Assembly: GCA_002682825.1 (NCBI GenBank)
Contig: NOKP01000002.1
Location: 2,299,132 to 2,363,131, forward strand
Reading direction: 5' to 3'
DNA length: 64,000 bases
Origin: Neonectria sp. B-13
Lineage: Eukaryota; Ascomycota; Sordariomycetes; Hypocreales; Nectriaceae
The notes beneath the pieces are model-generated. The model had not been told where the DNA came from. It did no database searches and saw only the letters and a list, made by a program, of their open reading frames with translations. Of the stretch, positions 44,834 to 56,142 are shown piece after piece. A program made the position numbers and the translations under genes. How positions within the stretch are numbered: position 1 is the stretch's first letter; every line of letters starts with the position of its first letter.

Positions 44834-47808
44834 TTAGTAGTATAAGCTCGGAGGCGGAGGAGTTTCACCGCTGCCCGTCGAACCGGCAACACTGGCCGGT
44901 CGCCCAGATTTATTTGATCTTCGCGTCGCGAATCTGGACAAGACGGACCCCGATGATTTGTTGGTCTTCTCGTTGCTCAGCACACTGGCTCGATCGGAGC
45001 CTGTGCCGGAGGGCTCTCGCAACGTATTAACATCGACAAAGGCCTGGGGAAAGATGCCCCATTTGCCCTTGGCATTAGTGCCCGACCAACACCAGTGATC
45101 TTGATATGCCCCTAGAACCGGAGTCAGATACGGTCTCATAAACGGGGGTTGGCATGCGGGGTTTGACTTACAGCTAATGTTGCCGAGAACCTCATCTTTG
45201 TCGAACTTGAGCCAGTCGGTGCCCTTCTTGTCTTTGGGGTTGAACTTCCACTTCGTCGTTACCTGCACTTGGCTGGTTCCGCTCATCTGCACCTCTTCCT
45301 CTGGCGGTGGGTCCAACTTGAGAATCTCACTCGGCAGGGAGGCATAGACGCCATCATGCCAGCCAAATGCCCACTCGCCTGTGTACTTGTCTGGCCACGA
45401 TATGCCCACGATCCTCGCTCCTTGAGCCATCTCCAGCGCTGGGGTCTTGTCTAGCAGCAGCCTCTGACCGTACATCCTCCGCGCGACGTCCCTGGATGTT
45501 CCTGTGGGCATGAGCGCGAGCCCATCGCCCTTGTCGATGACGGGGTGGGGTTCCGTTGGGGCCTTGAAGTGAAGATCATAGTCGTTACGGAGTTCGTCTG
45601 GGACATTTTCCTGATCCACAACTACGAGTCCGGGGATTTCTGGCAGTGGTCGGGGATGGCGAGACAGGTGAGCGAACAGTGCCTTCTGACTAGTAAAGAC
45701 TGTTGCGTCGCTGGCGTGTAGAGACCGGCCCAGATGAACGCAAAAGAGACAGCCATAAAGGACATCGTCAGAACGTCGCGTCGAAATGTGGGACTTCTGG
45801 AGGAAGCGGAGGCGGAAACCTATCCCATTTTTGACGAAGTTGCCGCGGTCTGGCCTGAGGTCAGCATGTGATGTCCCTACAAACTCTTCCAATAAAGTAC
45901 ATACCGGCTTTGTTGATGTCCAGCTCAATCTCGTGGAAGTTGAGCTCGAAGAGGCAACTGACACATCTTCCAATCGTCGAAGTCGTGGCGAATCCCTGCA
46001 GCTTGTTAATTCATGTTCATGGCCATGTGGGAAGTGGTATCAAAAGTTGACGAACAGGTTTTTTAGTTTTGCGGATTCCGATGCCGCCTCTAATGACATC
46101 CTGAGCACCGTCGCAGAATCCCTTCTGGGTGTAGAAGGAGCTGGTAGCAGTAATCTTACAGTCCACCGAGTACGGATTAGGGGGGTGCACTGGTTCGACA
46201 AGCTCGCTGTCGACCGGGATGGGGCCGTAGTCGACCTCCGGGACCAACCGAGTCCGCTCCGTCTCGTACTCGTTTTGATGCCCGTTTTGATGCCCGTTTT
46301 GATGCCCGTTTCGGTGTCCGTTCATCGGAGGTGGGGGCGGGAGCGGAAGCGAGGGCGGGGGTGACGGAATCTTTGGGGGCTCGCGAGAAGAACGTCTCAC
46401 GGGAGGCACCGGCAGTGGCTTCACATATATCGGGGTCAGCGGCGAAGTGCCAAGAGTAGGACTGTTCTGAAGACCCGAGATGGTGGATCCACGGTGGTCC
46501 GCTGTGAGCGGAGTGGTGGATCCGTCGGTTCGGCGGTGGTCGAAGACGGAGCTGGGTTCTGAATCCAGCGATTCCGAGCGGGACGATGGCGCCCGGTGGT
46601 CGTAGACGGGCGGGAGTCTGGATGCCAGTTGAGAGAACCTGCCCCCTTGAGACTCTCGGTCCGACACGGCGTCCTCGGGGATGGACGTGGACATGATGGA
46701 TGTGGCGTTTGAGTATCTGCCCCGTGGTGATTGGCCGGGAAAGATGTTGTAAGTCCTCTCGTAGGTGGCGGGTTCAAGTCCAGTTGGGCTGAGTCTTGAC
46801 TCGTTGCTCACTTGGGACAATCGGTCTGGCGCTGTCACATTCAACGGGCGTGGCCGAGTCGACGGGGGACCCCTTGGCCCTGTGTCTGGACTTGTAGGCG
46901 GCGACATAGGTTCGACGGGGGACTCGACAGGTGCCACCGGAGCCCGCCTCTCGAAGGCGAAGTCATCCCGCATGCGACTCTCGGGAGCTGGCGGCGTGGT
47001 CTTGACATCCCACGGATTAGCAGATGGCGGCCTCGGTGGAGGCTCGATGGGGCTGGGTTGCTGGCGCGGCGGTTCGGGGAAGTCGCCGTACAGACCGGCG
47101 TCGGGGCCGGATTGCGAATGCATCATGTGCCGGAGCTGGTTCGTCGCCGCCTCGACGGTGGGGGGGTCGTTGGCCGGGCGCACGGGGGCGGGGGGCTGTG
47201 GCGACAGATAATTCGGGATAGGCGGGACAGGCGGCGCATCGGAGCTGGTGGTTTGGTAGGGGAACAGTGGAGGCACAGGCGGAGGTGATGGAGACATGAT
47301 AGGGGATATGGGGGCGGACATGCGTGTCATGATGGAGCGGGTATCGTAGTCGGCGGGAACCTCGAGCTTCATGCGCATGAGGATGTCGTAGATCCTGGGG
47401 GCGGCCTTGCGCGAGAGGGCCTGCAGCTCAGCGAACTTTTCGGCTTCGAAGTCGTCGGGCTCAATGAAGTCGTCAAACTCCCAGAGGAGGTCGGTCAATT
47501 CGGAGCGATAGTTGCCGATGTCGTCTGCAAAGGTCAGCATGAAGCGCTCGTTTGAAGGTTTCACGGGCAGCGGGGTAGGGGGGGAGCTTACCGTTCTCCT
47601 TGAGGGCATCCAGAAAGTTGGAGCCGTACTCGTCGAGGTGCTTGCGACAGAGCGGCTCGATCCTCTTGAGGGCGCGCTCGCCTTCCTTGACGAGGGCCTG
47701 GGCAGCCTTGAGCATGGGCTGGGCATCTTCGGCGTTTGCAACGGCGGTGCGGCCCTTGTCGACGATGTCCCGGAAGGGCGTCACGACGAGGTCGTTGATG
47801 TCGTCCAT
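44834..47808 (-). CDS. SH3-domain protein with helical N-terminus and Pro-rich middle
   Basis: Five exons (47592-47808, 46056-47524, 45905-45995, 45172-45849, 44834-45111) encode 910 residues. Introns are 55-67 bp with donors GTAAGC, GTTCGT, GTATGT and GTAAGT. Residues 1-130 are predicted helical (MDDINDLVVTPFRDIVDKGR, KEGERALKRIEPLCRKHLDE). A Pro/Ser-rich disordered region of about 350 residues with polyproline runs follows, including a NGHQ tetrapeptide array. Next comes a Cys-containing block (GFCDGAQDVIRGGIGIRK, CVSCLFELNFHEIELDI, NGIGFRLRFLQKSH). A C2-H2-like finger follows, with CLFC and then HLSRH after ATVFTSQKALFA. The C-terminal SH3-like domain includes WLKFDKDEVLGNIS, WCWSGTNAKGKWGIFPQAFV. 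I know this layout only as a fungal SH3 protein without a named function. An actin or endocytosis scaffold role is a guess. The exon 3 and 4 joins are fixed by frame (AspArgGlyAsn across CCAG|AC). Confidence 0.8.
46271..46318 (-). repeat. 12 bp coding tandem repeat (NGHQ array)
   Basis: Four copies of CGTTTTGATGCC (plus-strand view), the last diverged, encode Asn-Gly-His-Gln/Arg repeats in the disordered region of the SH3 protein. Being a multiple of three, copy changes keep the frame. Confidence 0.85.
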
Positions 47809-50800
47809 GGCGAGCAGGAGGCTCTCGGTTGGACAGTAGTGGAGGTCCCCAGGGCAGGTGTTTGGTGGGGGAGTGAGGATTCGGGGAATGGTGTTGAAGT
47901 TGTGCGGTTGATGGCGTGTCTCAACCTGGGCGGGCAGGTAAGGGAGGGGGAACGCCGAAGAGCGGGTGGGCGTGTAAGTCAATATGAGGCGGAAGCCCGC
48001 AGCCAGCAACGAGAGGCTAGCAGGCGCAGCAGGCGCAGCAACGGCAACGGCAGCGGCAACAGCAACGGCAGCGATGGCGGCAGCAGGGAGGAGGAATTGG
48101 GGCGGGCATCACACGACAGAAAGGGGACCGACGAACGGAACGTGGGCTTCGAAGCGTGAGAAGTAGTCTAGGTAGCGCGAACTACAGAAGAAGAAGGAAA
48201 AGAAGGGGACCAGGAACCAACAAGGGGGACAACGGGACAGGTACAGTACAGGACAACCCAGGACAGCACAGCACCAGGACATCAACGGCACCGAAAGTGG
48301 CAACGCACTAAGAAGACACACCAACGGACACCAGAGCGAAGTTGGAACAAGAGAGGGACGCGAGGGCAGACGCCGCCGCATGCGACCCAAGCGAACCAGG
48401 CCAAAGAGAGCCCATCGGTCGCATACCCATGACATGACACAGGGCGACCCATGAAGGAAGTGAAAGTACAGTACATGAGAGTTGTTCCAGGGTCCAAGAT
48501 ACCAAGAAAATGGATGGCAGCGCGGGGGTTTGGGCAGTTCGATCACAGGCTCCCTGGCTCTCAGTGCTCACCTAAGGTACCTCCTGCAGTGGACCTCCTC
48601 TCCTTCCCTCCCGCCGCAGAGGCAGGGCATTCTTGGGTTGGCATGTGCCGCGGCGCCAACGACAATTGGTCCGCGGGGGCCAGTCATCACTCAACCTCAT
48701 CAAACACAACCTACGGCGCAGCACCACTCACTCACTTCAAACACACCCAAGTTCACAGCAGCTTTCACTTCACAGTTCGCAGTTCGCAGTTCACAGTTCA
48801 CAGTTCACAGTTCACACAACAACCAACCCGTGCCAGGGGGAGGGGGAAGGAAACCACCCGGGTTCCCAGCCTCATGCTGCTAATATGCGTCGTCTCCTAG
48901 GCTCTCCAGTACAGACTACAGCGCCCTAAGGCCTAGGGTCTCCCACTCTCCGGACCTAGGCTCACTACTAGGCGGAACAGGGCTGGTGGGAAGGCAACCC
49001 CTGTGCTCCACTTCCCGCGCCCACGTTCAGCCCTCGGCGTCCTGGGATTGGGAGAATCTGAAGAGATACCCAAGATACCGAAGCCCACGCTACGCGACTC
49101 GACCTCCGCTTCGGTCATCTAGGAGAATGGGATGGCCCCATCGCGGGCCAAATCTAGAGGGTCGTGCCCACGGTGGGTTTCCCCAAGGGGCGATTTCGCT
49201 AGCTGCTCTCTAGACCATGTACTATGTAGACTCTCGGTCACCCATCTGGTCCATGACACAGTTGACACTCGAGATTTGATCCTGACCGACGGCTCTTTGT
49301 GGTCTTCGCGCGAGCTTTGCCAATCCCAACCGGGCCGGTGCTGCTGCGTTATTGCAGATTAGCGACTTTCCAGTTTCCACTACGAAATCCAGAGCCTCCG
49401 TCTTCTCCTTGTTTACGTCCATGTGTTCTTCTGAATACGCGCCGGTCCCGGCGACGCGCCGTTCACGTCGCAGCGGCCCCCCGGGTGGCGTTCTTGTTAT
49501 CCCATCTTGCCCTGGATGGTTTAAAATGACTATGGTGTGAGAGCGAGGCCGAGAAACCGAGCCTGAGAAGGGGGGATTGGAAACTGGATGATTTGCGTCT
49601 CTCTTCGGGGTTGAGGAGGCGAGTCATTGCTGCGTGTCTTCATCGAGGGCACGAGACACAGAACAAGAAGCGATCGTCGCGAGTCTTCACTTGCGCCCCC
49701 GGCAGGCAGCATTGATCAACATGATGGACCCCAGAGCCTAACATGCCGATCGTCAGATTGGCGTCCGCCGTCACTCTTGTTAATTCTCCGTCGAGCCTGT
49801 CGAGGGCAGATCACCAACGTGCCCGCCCGGTCGGGCGAGCGCGAAGCGGGAGACGAAGGCATCGTGTGGTAACGCTGTACCTAACGAACACAACGGCCAC
49901 ATGCAGTGACAGCGGATCCATCCCGAGGGGCCGGGGTAGTTAACACCTCCATCCTCGACTGCGTTCTCGACTGCCGGGGAACGAAACGAACTCGTGGAAC
50001 GACTCGTCAGGTTTCGCCAATTCAACCTTGGTGCGGAGACGTGCATTATGCAATGCAAAAGCGCTGCAATGCACCTAGATATTGCTCGAGGCATCCATTC
50101 ACCTCTGTCGCTGCTGTTCTCGGTTGAGCCTTGTACAACCATCCATCATCCCACCCGAACTGTCTGTACAGCCTACAAGTGCCTGGGTAGCGGGTACTAC
50201 GGACTAACGTGACATACTCCGCAATTCAATTTCAGCCCATCTTTATCAGTCCCGGGAAACTAGTGGCTCGTTATCGCGGTTGCCTGGTGGGATGGGCTGT
50301 GCTTTTACAAGTCGAGCTTGTGCTGGGCAACTAGCAGATACCTGCTCCGTAACCATCAAGCACATCCCGCAGAGTGACCTCAGCATCTAATAAAGTCAAC
50401 CTGTCACTAAAAAGCCGTGACCACTTGCGCCTCTCCAACTTCCAGTCCAACAGCAGGGGTGATGGAGCTGAGGAGGGGAAACGACGTGTACGAATATTCT
50501 GCCCAGGACTGTTCACCAGGCTCCCCTGGAAGAGATGCCAAGTCCTCCGCCGATCCAAAAAGCAAAAGGAAACTCCAGAAGCAATACCATGTACTGTACA
50601 AGCAGCAACAGCACTTCTTCAACGACATGGTATCAAATCTCTAAATTCCGCGCTTCAGCCACCCCGGTCCACCAAACTGGATCCCCATCACGCCACGCCC
50701 AACACAGCAGCTGCAAAGTCGCACTCATACCAACTAACTTATCAGCTTTCTCCCCCCCAACCTAGCCGACTTGCTCTCCTCGCCGCTGCCTTCCCAGCCT

Positions 50801-51432
50801 GACTTGGAACACGTACGCTTACATGCGTAGTCGCAGATAGTCGCAACCCTTCTGAAATGCATGGCGTTTTGGTGGCACACTGTTGACGCAACCTTCCCCC
50901 CCCCCCTCCCCGGGCCGGGCGTCGTGGGCCGAGGGCCAAGGCGTTAAGGAAGCCAAGCCGCTTTTCAAGGCAGCCAAGACAAGCCGCACCGCAAGGCAGT
51001 CTCGTCCGCCTGGCCCATAAACTGGGCGTTTCTAGAAGGTTGCTTCCATGACGCAGACTGGTCTGTGGTCACCTTGCACTGTCCTTGAGCTGCTTGATAA
51101 ATAGCTTGTTCCCATATTGCGACCGAGATGCATGACAAAATCAAACTGAACACCGAACACAAGCCTCAAGATTGACAAACAACGTCCACTCTTCGGCATT
51201 TCGTTTGTTGATAGGACGCCGTATCGTTCAAAGCTACCAAATAAAGCGCCAAATACAGTAAGTTCAAATTAATATCGTAACCTCATAAGCCTTGTATCTG
51301 CTCGAGGCGCCATTTCGCCCATCTTCCCCCAGAATCTCGTGAATCTCAATCTGGAATATTCCCCTAGACTTCGTAATCAACTTATCCTAATACCGGTGCC
51401 ATTGGCGAACCTCATGTCGGAATGCCTCATTT
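47809..51432. other. Gene-poor 3.6 kb region
   Basis: The part nearest 47809 should be the SH3-gene promoter and includes a GCAGCAGGC/CGGCAA-type repeat (48017-48088). A 7 bp tandem repeat lies at 48772-48816 and a C13-type run near 50897. No reading frame has domain or splice support. Confidence 0.55.
48772..48816. repeat. 7 bp tandem repeat (CAGTTCA/CAGTTCG)
   Basis: Six consecutive heptamers, two ending G and four ending A, in non-coding DNA. Confidence 0.85.
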
Positions 51433-54007
51433 TTAGGCTTTTACACTTGGAGCTGGAGCCTTCTTTGTTTCATTGCGTCCAGTAGCCTGTTCAGCCAACA
51501 CGGTCAGCCTCGCTCGCCCCCACGCTTGAGCAAGGGTGTTCAACTTACCTGTTGTTCAATCATCCTTCGCCCGACTTCAATGGTCTCCTGCAGACCCCGC
51601 TGTCGCTGCCAGAACCTGTGCTCCCATTAGTCTCGTGAATAGAGTGTGGCTGGGGGTAAATCCTACGCCTCCTCGGGAGTTCCATGTCCACTGATCGACG
51701 CATGACGGGCTTCCTCCTCCAATGCCCCTCGTGTGATCTTCTCAGCAGTGGCAGCTCCAATGGTCATCGATACGCCCTCGTTCTGGTGGTCTCCCAGAAG
51801 CTTCTTCTTCGTCATGTAGCGCTCCCTGCGTTCCTGCTGGAGTCCTGGGCTATCCAGCTTGCTGAGGACAAATCGCGCCGCCATCTGAGTCGCAAGATAG
51901 AAGTGCTCTGCAAAGAGAATACCGAGTAGCAGACCCTTTCCGGTGATGCCTCCCGCCTGAGGGCTGCATAGGTATACAATAGCCGCACTGGTGATGCTGC
52001 CGAGCCACGACAGGAAACCGAGACATGTAAGCCAAGGCCCGATAGAGTCCGTCCGCCAAGGAATCGGGCGGCGACTACTGATGGCAATCTTGAGCGCATC
52101 GGATCGCAACTCGATCCAGTTGTTGACAAGGAAGCAGCAAGCTGCGAGTGGCCAAGCAACTGAAAAGAGAGAGATGTAGCCTACAAAACGTTAAAAGACA
52201 TCACAGGTCGTCATCGCGTCAATCTTACCGAACTGCATCACCATCTCGCGGTAGTCACCCGAGACATCGTACACCTCAAGCTCGCACTCCTTACGAACTC
52301 GCTCAAGGAACTCGGCCTCCTCCTCGTGGTCATAGGACTGCTTTCCCTTGGTCTGAAACTCCTTGGCCTTGGACATAGCCTGCTGCTTGACATACGGCAC
52401 GATCACCTCAGTGGCAAAGTTGACAATCTGGGCTGTGACGGTAAAGTAGAACATCTGGTTGGAAATTCGGGCCGGGTTGATCTCGAACTCTCGTGTAGGA
52501 AGGGGCTTCTCGCTAAAGGTGATGGTCTGGGCCGTCTTCCTCCAAAACTCGAGAAGGGGGACAAGGATATGTCCAAAGGGGATGTAGACAAAGGCCGTGA
52601 AGAGGGGCGCCATATAGGATGTCATGAAGTTAAGGACGAACTGCTTCTGGATAAGAGCAGCATCATGAGCTAGAAGAGGTTAACCCTGCGAGCGAGTCTA
52701 GGAGGTCGGACTACATACCATCAACGGTCGCATAATTCTCGAGAGCAGTCAACTTCTCGGCGGCGCTCATGAGAAACGATGAAATGGTAGGCGTTCCAAT
52801 AACAAGGAAGATAGTTGGCAAGAAGCCCTATCCCTTAAGTTAGTTCCTGTGTCATATCAAGATGCATCGGGGATGAGGGTGACTCACTAGGTACGCCTTT
52901 CCGGGGCCTGTGTAGACCTCATTGATAAACACCTCCAATGAGTTGCAAGTTACGATGAGGGTGCCCAGGGCAATGATACAGGCCACAGCAAAGGGAATCT
53001 GGAGCAATTGAGTCTTGACTCGTTTGAGGGGCGGGTAAACCTTGACGGGTTCGCCGGTGACGGCATCCTCCGCCTCATGCTCCCATTCAAACTCAGGGCG
53101 GGATTGCTGGATGCTAGAGACTCCACGCACGCCCCACTGAACAGCAAGATCGACCTCCTGCTTCTTCCAGTATTCGAAGAAGACGACGGACCAGAGACTG
53201 CAACACAGGGCGTAGAAAGAAGAGAATTGGCCCAGAACTAAATAGGCACTGAGTCCTATGGCAGCTGGAATGACTTGGAAGCGGAAGTAGGAGCCGAGGA
53301 AGGCAAAGTAGAAGGCAACGTTCTCACCAAACTTGTCGCGGATATCGTTCAGGTCATCTTGATCCAGCATGTACTTGCTGCTCCATTTCTTAATCCAGGC
53401 CTTGTTGAAAGCATGGTTATGTAGGGGGAAGACGGAGTGGACGTGCTTCCACTTGGCTTTGGAAGGTGTGATTCCAGCGCCGCCTTCGTTCTTTGGCTTG
53501 GTTATCATGAGGTAGATGAGGCGCAGGCGTTCAGCCTCGGTGACAGGTTCGTTCTGTAGGGCCTTGGCAACATCGCTATCGGGGGTGGAGGCGCGGACGC
53601 CGTGGAGCCAGTCTTGGAGACGAGCACGGTAGACTTGCTGGGCGAGGAGGTCCGGCGAAGCCATCTTGACTAGGATGAGGAGGGAGTCTTGGTCACCATG
53701 GCGGACTTCTGTAGCGAGGCCAATGGAGGTGAGAGCTTCGATGAGCTGGACGAATCCGGCCTCGGCTTCGGCACGTTCTGTTGGAGTTTGTGTGATCAGC
53801 GAAAGGTTCGACGTTCAAACTAGGGAGCGCAGCTGGAGCTGACCTGCGGGCGGCACTTTGTAGTGGACCACGAAGTCGACACTGGGAGATCCGATTCGTT
53901 AGCATTTCGATATTATGTGCACATCTCCTTGGATGTTTAAATTCGGGCGAGCGAGAGACGAACCCAAAGTTGCCCTCATGGGGGGCGTCGTCCAAGGGGC
54001 TGGACAT
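51433..54007 (-). CDS. TMEM16/anoctamin phospholipid scramblase
   Basis: Eight exons (53964-54007, 53844-53881, 52888-53777, 52719-52827, 52229-52669, 51667-52180, 51549-51615, 51433-51486) encode 718 residues, the usual size of fungal TMEM16 proteins. Introns are 48-82 bp. The family moves lipids between membrane leaflets in a Ca2+-dependent way, and fungal members include the structurally solved nhTMEM16 and afTMEM16. The N-terminus (GVDFVVHYKVPPA) and AEAEAGFVQLIEALTSIGLA match that group. Ca2+ ligands appear conserved: Asn and Glu in NFATEVIVPY (TM6), Asp and Glu in GDYREMVMQFGY (TM7), Glu and Asp in NNWIELRSDALKI (TM8). The short last exons encode FWQRQRGLQETIEVGRRMIE and a polar tail. 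A stop at 51663 read without the last two introns would wrongly truncate the protein. Confidence 0.92.
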
Positions 54008-54039
54008 GGCTGGATGGCTGGCTGGCTGGCTGGCTGGCG
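54007..54039. repeat. GGCT tetranucleotide repeat next to the TMEM16 start
   Basis: ATGGCTGGATGGCTGGCTGG and further GGCT units immediately upstream (minus-strand sense) of the TMEM16 ATG, in its predicted 5' leader. Confidence 0.8.
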
Positions 54040-54999
54040 TGAGGAGGAGGTTCACGAGATCAGCGACCAACGACGGAGGAAACGGTGGACACGGAGGGAG
54101 TAAGAGCGAGGGCGAAAGGAGGAGAGCTGGGTTATGGCGGTTTTCTAGCTGTGGCGGCACCAGGGAAAACAAGAATTCCAGCACACTGCAACTGCACTAC
54201 GACGCCAAAGTTGATGACGACTTCGACAAAGCTTGGCAGACAAGTTGGAGAAAACAAGCACTCGATCGATGTGGTGTGGAGGGAGGGAGAGCAGAGTGGA
54301 GAGGGGAGAAGATTCGGGACGACGTCACTCGTCGATCCTTTTGGTGCGTTTACTGGGTTAGGGGGTACCCCGCAGCAGCTTCAGCTGTCGTCTCCCTTGC
54401 AGCTCCACTGTAGCTTTGCTTCACTTCAGCTGGGCTGGGAATAGACGGGAGGCTCAAGATCTAGACTCCTAGGTGGCCTTGTGAACGCCGCGTACGATAT
54501 AAATATTAGTCTCTATTAGGAAGGTTATGTCTGCAAAGGTCTTTTGTTCTTTGATTACAATTCAAGCCATCTGTCGCGGAAAGGACCACAGAGGAACGAT
54601 CATTGGTTCGATAGCAGCATAGACAGGTCGACTAACTAGCGGCAACGGCCAGTTGAACAAGAAGCACAATTCTCCCCAACCGTATCTTGTAAAACACAAC
54701 TATAACTTTAAATTACTTACTATTTGGACGTTCAACCGCTACATTGTCGCTGCTCTAGATCAGGGAAGCCCGAATGAGCTTTGGCGAGCTGGCGGGGTGC
54801 TGGGTGGTCAAAGCTCCCTAATTAGCGAACAACTGATTCGCTTGCCAACTTCACTCAGCTCAACTCAGCTCTCACTTCACGTCAACACCAGCACCGTCAT
54901 CGTCGTCGTCATCATCACCCAACAGCCTTACTCAATTAACTCAGCGAATTACACGCACAAGTCATTTCACAGTATAATTCCATATTACAACCGCCCCCC
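54040..54999. other. Divergent intergenic region
   Basis: About 960 bp between the TMEM16 and phosphoesterase start codons, which should contain both promoters. AT-rich patches lie at about 54490-54560 and 54690-54730. CAACTCAGCTCTCACTTCAC-type leader sequence precedes the phosphoesterase ATG. Confidence 0.5.
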
Positions 55000-56142
55000 A
55001 TGGGCCTTCTTACTTGGCTTGGCCTCCGGCGGCGTAACAAGTGGGAGCCCTTGACCCTCGTCGACCACCTCCTCTCCTCGCCGCTCACCTTCGTCGCCAT
55101 CCAGTTCTACCATATTGTCCTGCTCCTCCGCGGCCGCCCCTTCAGCCCGCCCCGCGGCAAGGCCCCTATCCGTGTCGTCTGCATCTCTGATACCCACGAT
55201 CAGACTGTCTCCGTGCCTCCAGGTGACATCCTCATTCATGCTGGCGACCTCAGGTAAGCTTGATTTTGTAAACTACGGTAACATTCGTCTAAGTTAACTT
55301 TTAATAGCAACGCCGGTACCGTTGCTGACCTCGATGCCCAACTCAATTGGTTGCGATCCCAACCTCACCCAGTCAAAATTGTCGTCGCCGGGAATCACGA
55401 CAGCTGGTTCGACCCGACCAGCCGTCGTGTCGATGACAATGGAGCCCCGGATTTGACGGACATCGATTATCTCCAGAGCTCTATGGCCGTGCATGAGATC
55501 AACGGGCGCAAAATCCACATATTTGGTGTTCCGGACATTCCAAAGATTGGGAAAAGCGACTTTGCGTGAGTGAACCAGGGGAGAGACAACGCGTCGTCGA
55601 CATGAACTGATTCCAGCTCCTTTTACACAGCTTCCAATACACCGAAGCTACCCAGCCATGGCTGAGCAAGATCCCTCTGGAGACTGACATTCTCATCACC
55701 CATTGTCCTCCGGTGAGACTCTCCTCATCAATCCCCAACTCTCCACCCGCGGCCTCCCACTAACGCTCCCCAGCTACACCACCGCGATCTTGGTCTCGGC
55801 TGCCGCCATCTCTTACGTGAGATCTGGCGTGTCAAGCCCCGACTCCACGTCTTCGGCCATGTTCATTGGGCATATGGCAAGGAGTCTGCCTTCTTCGATG
55901 ACTTCCAGGAAGCCTATGAGCGCCTACTTTCCCGGCCCCGCCGCGGTCTCATCTGGGACTTTGTGCCCAACGAGACCTGGGTCGACATCCTCCGCCTCGC
56001 CTACCATGGTGTCCACAGCGTCCTATGGAAATGGCTCATGTCCGGGCCCGGCAGTAACCAGGGCAGCGTGATGGTGAATGCAGCCCAGATGTACGGAAAT
56101 TCAGGTAAAGTTGTCAGTCGAGCCGTCGTCGTCGACATATAA
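55000..56142 (+). CDS. Calcineurin-like metallophosphoesterase
   Basis: Four exons (55000-55253, 55308-55565, 55631-55712, 55774-56142) encode 320 residues. Introns are 54-65 bp with donors GTAAGC, GTGAGT and GTGAGA. All metal-binding motifs of the calcineurin-like fold are present. They are CISDTHD (Asp64, His66), HAGDL (Asp83), VAGNHDSW (about 113-116), ILITHCPP and HVFGHVHWAYG. The hydrophobic segment at about residues 24-43 (LLSSPLTFVAIQFYHIVLLL) may anchor the N-terminus in a membrane. The layout resembles the fungal Ser/Thr phosphatase/UPF0046 (MPPED1/2-like) group, whose physiological substrate is uncertain. The gene is divergent from TMEM16; no functional link is known. Confidence 0.88.

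Noticed and set aside
47512..48159. 215-codon plus-strand frame
   Set aside because: Antisense to the first exon and promoter of the SH3 gene, Gly/Ser/Arg-rich and without splice or domain support.
50407..50644. Overlapping short frames on both strands, one starting with a Cys-rich hydrophobic peptide
   Set aside because: Both strands are open in the same place with no codon bias. Likely chance.
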